Part shown: one piece after another, positions 8,154 to 11,895 of the stretch | Position numbering within the stretch: the stretch's first letter is position 1 | Layout: each line of letters opens with the position of its first letter | NCBI GenBank assembly: GCA_002366995.1 | Contig: DFCM01000093.1 | Span: 1-11,895, forward strand | Source: a bacterium UBP3_UBA3054 | GTDB taxonomy: Bacteria; Auribacterota; UBA3054 | Direction of reading: 5' to 3' | DNA length: 11,895 bases | Position numbers and translations under genes: made by a program | The notes under the pieces: generated by a model | Seen by the model: only the letters and a program-made list of their open reading frames with translations | The model's database searches: none | Told to the model about the DNA's origin: nothing

Positions 8154-9001
8154 TCTTCCTCATTTTCGCTTTTCTTTTCGGAGCCTGCATCGGTTCTTTC
8201 CTGAACGTTGTGATCCTTAGGCTGCCGAAAGACGAATCGCTCTGGCGCCGCGGCTCGCACTGCTTCTCCTGCGACAAGCCCATCCCGTGGTATCACAACA
8301 TTCCCGTTGTGAGCTACCTCGTTTTGAGAGGCAAGTGCGCCATGTGCGGAGCGCGTTTCAGCTCGCAGTACTTTTTCGTCGAGCTGATAACCGGCATAGC
8401 CTTCACCGTGCTTTGCTACTTCCGCTTCCGGGGGCTCTTGCCGTTTTTGCCGACCGAGCCGATCGATTACCAGATGATACTTCCGGCGGCGGCCGCTTAC
8501 ATAAGGGACGTGCTTCTCTTCTCATCGCTCCTGGCCATAACGGTGATCGACGCCAGGGAACTGATCATCCCAATAGAGATCACTTTGACGACCTTCGTTT
8601 TGGGAATGATCATTGTTTACGCGATGCCGCAGGTCTATCCCGCTTCCGACAGGTTGACCCTGACCGTCGAGCTTTTCCTGGCGGCGCTGGCGGGCGGCGC
8701 TTTGATGTGGATAGTGAGGATCGTGGGAGGCTTCGTTTTTAAAAGGGAGGCCCTGGGACTGGGCGACGTGCACCTCATGTTCATGCTGACGCCGTTTTTG
8801 AACTGGCCGAGAATCCTGCTGACGATCTTCTTGGCCTCCATAATAGGCTGCGTGGGCGGACTCATAACGAAAGCGCTCGCGAAAGGGGAGAAGAAAGTGG
8901 AGATCCCCTTCGGACCGTATCTTTCCATATCCGCTTTCATCGCCTATTTCTGGGGACAGCGGATCATAGACCTGTACTTGAGTCTTGTGATCGGCAAATA
9001 A
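8147..9001 (+). CDS. pilD: Prepilin leader peptidase / N-methyltransferase (PilD/GspO type)
   Basis: Inner-membrane aspartic protease that cleaves type IV pilin and type II secretion pseudopilin leaders and then N-methylates the new Phe. GSFLNVVILRLP (16-27) is the family N-terminal signature. The cytoplasmic loop has two CxxC pairs (C39/C42 and C64/C67), as in zinc-binding bifunctional members, so methyltransferase activity is expected. The catalytic aspartates are D135 (TVIDARELIIP) and D207 (GLGDVHL). FGPYL at 255-259 is also conserved. Several hydrophobic membrane segments are visible at about 1-20, 80-92, 120-135, 145-160, 175-195, 225-240 and 260-282. No pilin or secretion ATPase is nearby, so the substrates lie elsewhere. 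The gene overlaps tilS by 7 bases, with GAAGG at 8133-8137 as ribosome site. The symbol is by family only. Confidence 0.94.
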   Translation: MLIFLIFAFLFGACIGSFLNVVILRLPKDESLWRRGSHCFSCDKPIPWYHNIPVVSYLVLRGKCAMCGARFSSQYFFVELITGIAFTVLCYFRFRGLLPFLPTEPIDYQMILPAAAAYIRDVLLFSSLLAITVIDARELIIPIEITLTTFVLGMIIVYAMPQVYPASDRLTLTVELFLAALAGGALMWIVRIVGGFVFKREALGLGDVHLMFMLTPFLNWPRILLTIFLASIIGCVGGLITKALAKGEKKVEIPFGPYLSISAFIAYFWGQRIIDLYLSLVIGK

Positions 9002-9013
9002 AAAGGGGGCTTT

Positions 9014-9045
9014 TTGATAAAATATCCATTTGGGTTTTTTATAAG
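9014..9045 (+). promoter_or_regulatory. Possible promoter for lipoprotein-tsaD-aminotransferase run
   Basis: The 71-base gap between the prepilin peptidase and the lipoprotein gene is the only real break in the gene chain and is AT-rich. TTGATA at 9014-9019 matches five of six -35 bases. Downstream TATAAG at 9040-9045 also matches five of six -10 bases, but the 20-base spacing is too long. TTTTAT at 9037-9042 has ideal 17-base spacing with four of six matches. TAAAAT at 9018-9023 is another candidate -10 box. A promoter here is plausible but not proven. AAAGGA at 9055-9060 is a loosely spaced ribosome site for the ATG at 9073. Confidence 0.35.
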
Positions 9046-9072
9046 GAAAAAATCAAAGGAACGGACATAGAT

Positions 9073-9495
9073 ATGAAAAAAATTCTGGCGATCATGGCAG
9101 TTATTCTGCTCTCGGGCTGCGCCTCCACGCTCTCAGAGCGTGTGGCCAACACCCAAAAGGACATCGACCTGGCCATTTTAGCCCTTGGCTACACCAAGAG
9201 CGACATTCTTCAGAGCCAGTTCGAGGAAACAACGAAGACCAAGGATGACGAGACCTTCACTTGGAAGAAAAAGCACGTAAGGCTGAGAGACAACTACAAG
9301 CTCGACTGGCCGGCGCTGCACAAGTATTTCAAGACGGAAGTCGACTACTCCGAAAAGGATCATCTTGACCTCCGTGTCGGCGAAGCCGAGGCTGACAAGC
9401 AGAAGGTCCGTTCTTTCGAGTACGTTCTCGACAAGTGGTGCGAAGTCTACTATGTGGAATTCGTCAGAGACATTGTAACGATCAAGAAAAAATAA
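9073..9495 (+). CDS. Small predicted outer-membrane lipoprotein, unknown function
   Basis: I do not recognise this 140-residue protein. MKK followed by a hydrophobic run and the lipobox LSGC (13-16) marks it as a lipoprotein, processed by signal peptidase II at C16. Ala at +2, with no Asp, fits sorting to the outer membrane by the E. coli Lol rule, if that applies here. The mature part is charged and apparently soluble, with a Lys/Asp/Glu-rich middle (51-75) and an aromatic end (WCEVYYVEFVRDIVTIKKK). The second cysteine is C123. No repeats, membrane segments or catalytic motifs are visible. It begins after the AT-rich gap and ends exactly where tsaD begins (zero gap), so it is probably transcribed with tsaD. 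That linkage says little about function. Confidence 0.8.
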   Translation: MKKILAIMAVILLSGCASTLSERVANTQKDIDLAILALGYTKSDILQSQFEETTKTKDDETFTWKKKHVRLRDNYKLDWPALHKYFKTEVDYSEKDHLDLRVGEAEADKQKVRSFEYVLDKWCEVYYVEFVRDIVTIKKK

Positions 9496-10506
9496 GTGAT
9501 AATTTTAGGCATAGAGAGTTCCTGCGACGACACGGCCGTGGCGCTTTACCGCCCCGGTCTGGCGGAGCCTTTCTGCGAAGTCGTCTCGCGCCAGTACCAG
9601 ATCCACGACCCCTACGGCGGCGTGGTTCCGGAGCTGGCCAGCCGCAGCCATCTTGAGGCGATCCCCAACATCACGAGGGAATTGCTGAAGAAGGCCGACG
9701 TCAAAATGTCCGACGTCGACCTTATCGCGGCCACCAACGGCCCGGGGCTCACGGGCGCTCTCATTGTCGGACTTACGTTTGCCAAAGGCTTGGCGCTCTC
9801 CGCGAAAAAGCCTTTCGTTCCCGTCAACCACATCGAGGCCCACATGTTCGCGGCCACGGCGGAAAACGAAGTGGAGTATCCTTTCCTGGCGCTGGTCATT
9901 TCCGGCGGCCACACCCTGCTAGCCATCGTCAGGGATACCGACGATTACGAGATAATCGGCCGCACCAGGGACGACGCGGCCGGTGAAGCGCTCGACAAAG
10001 GGGCGAAGATCCTGGGGCTTCCCATGCCCGGAGGTTTGAACCTTGCCCTCCGCGCCGAGAAAGGCCAAAGGGGAACGCCCGACGGAACGAGGTTCCCGAG
10101 AGCTTATCTCAAGCCTTCCTTCGACTTCAGCTTTTCCGGCGTCAAGACCGCCCTCCTTTACCACGTTCAGAAAAATCCCCCGAAAACGGAAGAGGCGCTC
10201 TGCAACGTCGCCGCGGATTATGTCGAGGCGATCATGGACGTGCTTGTGAAAAAGACAATAAAAGCCGCCAGGGAATTCAAGGTCAAGACCATCGTGGTGG
10301 GCGGGGGAGTCAGCTCCAACAGCCGCCTGAGAGAGATGTTCAAAAACCGCGTCAGGGGCGGGAAAGATGCCATAAAAGTAATTTTTCCGTCACTGCCGCT
10401 CTGCACCGACAACGCGCGTATGATAGCCGCCAGAGGACGCCAGGTCTACGAGAAGAAGGGCCCGGGCGACCTAGGCGCCGATGTTTTTTCAACTTTTGTA
10501 AATTAA
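9496..10506 (+). CDS. tsaD: tRNA N6-threonylcarbamoyladenosine transferase subunit TsaD
   Basis: Transfers the threonylcarbamoyl group made by TsaC/Sua5 onto A37 of ANN-decoding tRNAs, acting with TsaB and TsaE. This is a universal and usually essential t6A pathway of the cytosol. The Kae1/TsaD family is clear: GIESSCDDTA at 5-14, metal-binding H112 and H116 in NHIEAH, SGGHTLL at 136-142, DDAAGEALDK at 159-168, GGGVSSN at 269-275, and the third metal ligand D305 in CTDNARMIA. The 336 residues are the usual length. The start is GTG 9496, directly after the lipoprotein stop. No Shine-Dalgarno sequence is present, so coupled translation is likely. Near 175-180 the usual YPGG appears as MPGG, a modest deviation. 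TsaB, TsaC and TsaE are not in the window. Confidence 0.96.
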   Translation: MIILGIESSCDDTAVALYRPGLAEPFCEVVSRQYQIHDPYGGVVPELASRSHLEAIPNITRELLKKADVKMSDVDLIAATNGPGLTGALIVGLTFAKGLALSAKKPFVPVNHIEAHMFAATAENEVEYPFLALVISGGHTLLAIVRDTDDYEIIGRTRDDAAGEALDKGAKILGLPMPGGLNLALRAEKGQRGTPDGTRFPRAYLKPSFDFSFSGVKTALLYHVQKNPPKTEEALCNVAADYVEAIMDVLVKKTIKAAREFKVKTIVVGGGVSSNSRLREMFKNRVRGGKDAIKVIFPSLPLCTDNARMIAARGRQVYEKKGPGDLGADVFSTFVN

Positions 10507-10507
10507 A

Positions 10508-11677
10508 ATGAAGCTTAGTTCACGTATCAGATCTGTCAAACCGTCGGCCACGCTTTCCATAAACAACAAGGCCAACGAACTGAAAGCCCAGGGCTACCAG
10601 GTGATCTCCATGGCGGTGGGCGAGCCGGACTTTCCGACTCCTGAGCACATCTGCCGCGCCTGCATAGACGCTCTCAAGGCCGGAAAAACGAAATACGCCG
10701 CCACCAACGGCATTCTTCCCTTGAGGGAAGTCATTGCCAAGAAATTCCAGAGAGAGAACCATCTCAACTACCTGCCCCAGCAGATCGTCGTGAACACCGG
10801 AGCCAAGCACAGCGTCTACAGCGTTTTCCAGATCCTCCTCGATCCCGGCGACGAGGTCATCATCCCTTCTCCCTACTGGGTGAGCTATCCAGAGATCGTG
10901 AAGCTGGCCGGCGGTGAACCGGTCATAGTCCAGACAAAAGAAGAAGACCGTTTCCTGATGAAGCCGGAACAGCTCGAGGCCGCCATCACAGACAAGACCA
11001 GAGCGCTCATCATAAACACTCCCACGAACCCGACCGGACAAGCTTATTCCGAAGATGAGATCAGAGCTTTGGGCGCGGTCCTGAGAAAGCACCCCGACGT
11101 GGCGGTCGTTTCCGACGAAATTTACGAACACCTCGTCTACGACGGCTTCAAGCACGTCAGCTTCGCGGCGGCCCTGCCTGACCTTTACGACCGCGTCTTC
11201 ACGATCAACGGCTACGCCAAGACCTATTCCATGACCGGCTGGCGTCTTGGTTACGTTGCCTGCCCGTCGCTGGAAGCTTCCGACGCTATCAAGCGTCTGC
11301 AGGACCAGTCCACATCCGGCATGACGACCTTCGCCCAGTACGGCGGCGTTGTCGCCCTTAGGGACGACCAGGCCTGCGTGCATAGAATGCTGGAAAGCTT
11401 CGACGAAAGGCGCAAATACATCGTGCAGGCCCTGAACGAGCTTCCGGGCGTGGAATGCCCGAATCCCAGGGGCACCTTCTACGTTTTCCCGAACATCTCG
11501 GGCTGGGGATTGAGCAGTCAGGAAGCGGCCATGCGCCTGCTTGAGGACGCTTATGTCGCGACGGTGCCGGGCAGCGCCTTCGGCGGCGAGGGGCACCTGA
11601 GGTTGTCTTTCGCGACATCCATGGACGTGCTAGAGGAAGCCGTGAAGCGAATTGCGGAGTGGATCCCGACGATCTAA
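10508..11677 (+). CDS. Class I aminotransferase, aspartate aminotransferase 1-beta type
   Basis: PLP enzyme of fold type I, most like the aspartate aminotransferases of the Thermus/Bacillus 1-beta group. It transfers amino groups between aspartate and 2-oxoglutarate. Some members of this group also make arogenate from prephenate, so the substrate range is open. Visible landmarks are VKPSAT at 10-15, GEPDFPTP (38-45), SPYWVSYPE (121-129), N174 in NTPTNPTG, D203 and Y206 in SDEIYEHL, the PLP lysine K238 in NGYAKTYSMTGWRLGY, and the carboxylate-binding arginine R365 in HLRLSFA. The 389 residues are complete. ATG 10508 is one base after the tsaD stop with no ribosome site. This is the last gene before the repeat cluster, and no classic hairpin-plus-T-tract terminator follows. 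I leave the symbol blank because aspC and aspB are used inconsistently for this group. Confidence 0.92.
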   Translation: MKLSSRIRSVKPSATLSINNKANELKAQGYQVISMAVGEPDFPTPEHICRACIDALKAGKTKYAATNGILPLREVIAKKFQRENHLNYLPQQIVVNTGAKHSVYSVFQILLDPGDEVIIPSPYWVSYPEIVKLAGGEPVIVQTKEEDRFLMKPEQLEAAITDKTRALIINTPTNPTGQAYSEDEIRALGAVLRKHPDVAVVSDEIYEHLVYDGFKHVSFAAALPDLYDRVFTINGYAKTYSMTGWRLGYVACPSLEASDAIKRLQDQSTSGMTTFAQYGGVVALRDDQACVHRMLESFDERRKYIVQALNELPGVECPNPRGTFYVFPNISGWGLSSQEAAMRLLEDAYVATVPGSAFGGEGHLRLSFATSMDVLEEAVKRIAEWIPTI

Positions 11678-11690
11678 AGGCTTTCCTCCA

Positions 11691-11780
11691 GCCGCGGCAT
11701 AATATCAATCGCTCACAATTACGCGCGCATTGCTTGCGTTAGCGTCCTCCATGAGTTCGCTCATTGATATATGCCGCGGC
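11691..11780. repeat. Inverted repeat with GCCGCGGCAT arms
   Basis: GCCGCGGCATAATATCAAT at 11691-11709 pairs with ATTGATATATGCCGCGGC at 11763-11780. All 18 bases of the shorter arm pair, leaving one bulged base in the left arm. The 53-base interval contains the minus-orientation core copy (11742-11758). Each arm begins or ends with GCCGCGGC, itself an 8-bp palindrome. The stem begins 13 bases after the aminotransferase stop codon, but no T tract follows, so it is not a standard intrinsic terminator. Confidence 0.85.
11742..11758 (-). repeat. Core repeat copy 1 (reverse orientation)
   Basis: Read on the minus strand this is GAACTCATGGAGGACGC. It differs from copy 3 at one base and from copy 2 at two. 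It sits inside the loop of the 11691-11780 inverted repeat. Confidence 0.8.
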
Positions 11781-11785
11781 CGTCG

Positions 11786-11802
11786 GAACTCACGGAGGAT
11801 GC
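11786..11802 (+). repeat. Core repeat copy 2
   Basis: GAACTCACGGAGGATGC, one base different from copy 3 and starting 56 bases before it. It lies just after the right arm of the 11691-11780 inverted repeat. The CGGAGGA inside it looks like a ribosome binding site and stands seven bases ahead of ATG 11807. Confidence 0.85.
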
Positions 11803-11841
11803 AGACATGCAAAAGTGCGAACGTAGCATGTACCCCTTAGC

Positions 11842-11858
11842 GAACTCACGGAGGACGC
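11842..11858 (+). repeat. Core repeat copy 3
   Basis: GAACTCACGGAGGACGC. It forms the inner part of the right arm of the long inverted repeat, pairing with copy 1. A further 8-base fragment of the core occurs in reverse orientation at 11882-11889 (TCCGTGAG) near the window edge. Confidence 0.85.
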
Positions 11859-11895
11859 AAATCAAGGCCATGCACGCGTAGTCCGTGAGCGGGGG

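Larger units (their letters stand above)
11710..11891. repeat. Long imperfect inverted repeat, arms about 52 bases
   Basis: Bases 11710-11761 are roughly 80% identical, with a one-base gap, to the reverse complement of 11839-11891. The inner 20 bases (11742-11761 against 11839-11858) match at 19 of 20 positions. The outer ends match over CGCTCAC and TACGCG. A weaker match continues inward (TATATGC near 11768-11774 against the complement of 11826-11832). The sequence between the arms holds another core copy and a 6-bp hairpin (ACATGC 11805-11810 with GCATGT 11826-11831). Identity was estimated by eye. Confidence 0.75.
11678..11895. other. Repeat-rich intergenic region after the aminotransferase gene
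   Basis: These 218 bases to the window edge hold no recognisable gene but are full of internal repetition: a near-perfect inverted repeat at 11691-11780, a longer diverged one at 11710-11891, and a 17-base core present three times in two orientations. The two inverted repeats interleave instead of nesting. A 44-codon minus-strand frame (11761 to the edge) and a 24-codon plus-strand frame (11807-11881) are both built from repeat sequence. No rRNA or tRNA is recognised. It could be a dispersed intergenic element, the start of a larger array, or a structured RNA. Confidence 0.75.

Noticed and set aside
9000..9015. Possible terminator AAAAAG-GGGG-CTTTTT after the prepilin peptidase
   Set aside because: The stem has only one G-C pair and five A-T pairs; it is too weak to call an intrinsic terminator.
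10520..11596. Minus-strand open frame of 358 codons
   Set aside because: It lies wholly antisense to the well-supported aminotransferase, has no family signature, and is explained by the codon bias of the coding strand.
11761..11895. Minus-strand 44-codon frame open to the right edge
   Set aside because: It consists entirely of the repeat cluster, has no recognisable domain, and could be chance. It should be rechecked with sequence beyond the window.
11691..11895. CRISPR array or integron attC site
   Set aside because: The repeats are in mixed orientation with uneven spacing and no regular spacers, and the attC-type RYYYAAC/GTTRRRY ends are not seen.

Overview
The window is a densely packed, single-strand (+) stretch of housekeeping genes from a Gram-negative bacterium with mid-50s % GC. 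The Gram-negative reading rests on a lipobox protein with Ala at +2, a TPR protein with a C-terminal SPOR domain, and a type IV/type II prepilin peptidase. The phylum cannot be fixed from the sequence. A PVC-type lineage (Lentisphaerota/Verrucomicrobiota-like) is only a weak guess.

Layout: positions 1-286 are AT-rich and non-coding, with a strong extended -10 promoter just ahead of lipA. Positions 287-9001 hold seven genes that overlap or abut: lipA (lipoyl synthase), miaB (tRNA methylthiotransferase), radC (MPN+/JAMM protein), a secreted TPR-SPOR protein, mutS (mismatch recognition), tilS (tRNA-Ile2 lysidine synthetase) and a prepilin peptidase. Junctions range from a 20-base overlap to a 1-base gap, so they are probably one transcription unit with translational coupling. 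After a 71-base AT-rich gap come a small unrecognised lipoprotein, tsaD (tRNA t6A transferase subunit) and a class I aminotransferase of the aspartate 1-beta type. These are again packed with 0- and 1-base gaps. Positions 11678-11895 contain no convincing gene but a striking cluster of interleaved inverted and direct repeats.

How the genes fit together: three of them (miaB, tilS, tsaD) modify tRNA at the anticodon (C34) or next to it (A37). mutS serves DNA repair, and radC is by tradition filed with it. lipA and the aminotransferase are metabolic, and the TPR-SPOR protein, prepilin peptidase and lipoprotein belong to the envelope. This looks like an ordinary core-gene operon rather than a dedicated new system.

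The parts that standard gene families do not explain are the repeat cluster at the right end, an AT-rich inverted repeat spanning the lipA -10 box and start codon, an extra interdomain segment in MiaB, and the orphan lipoprotein.
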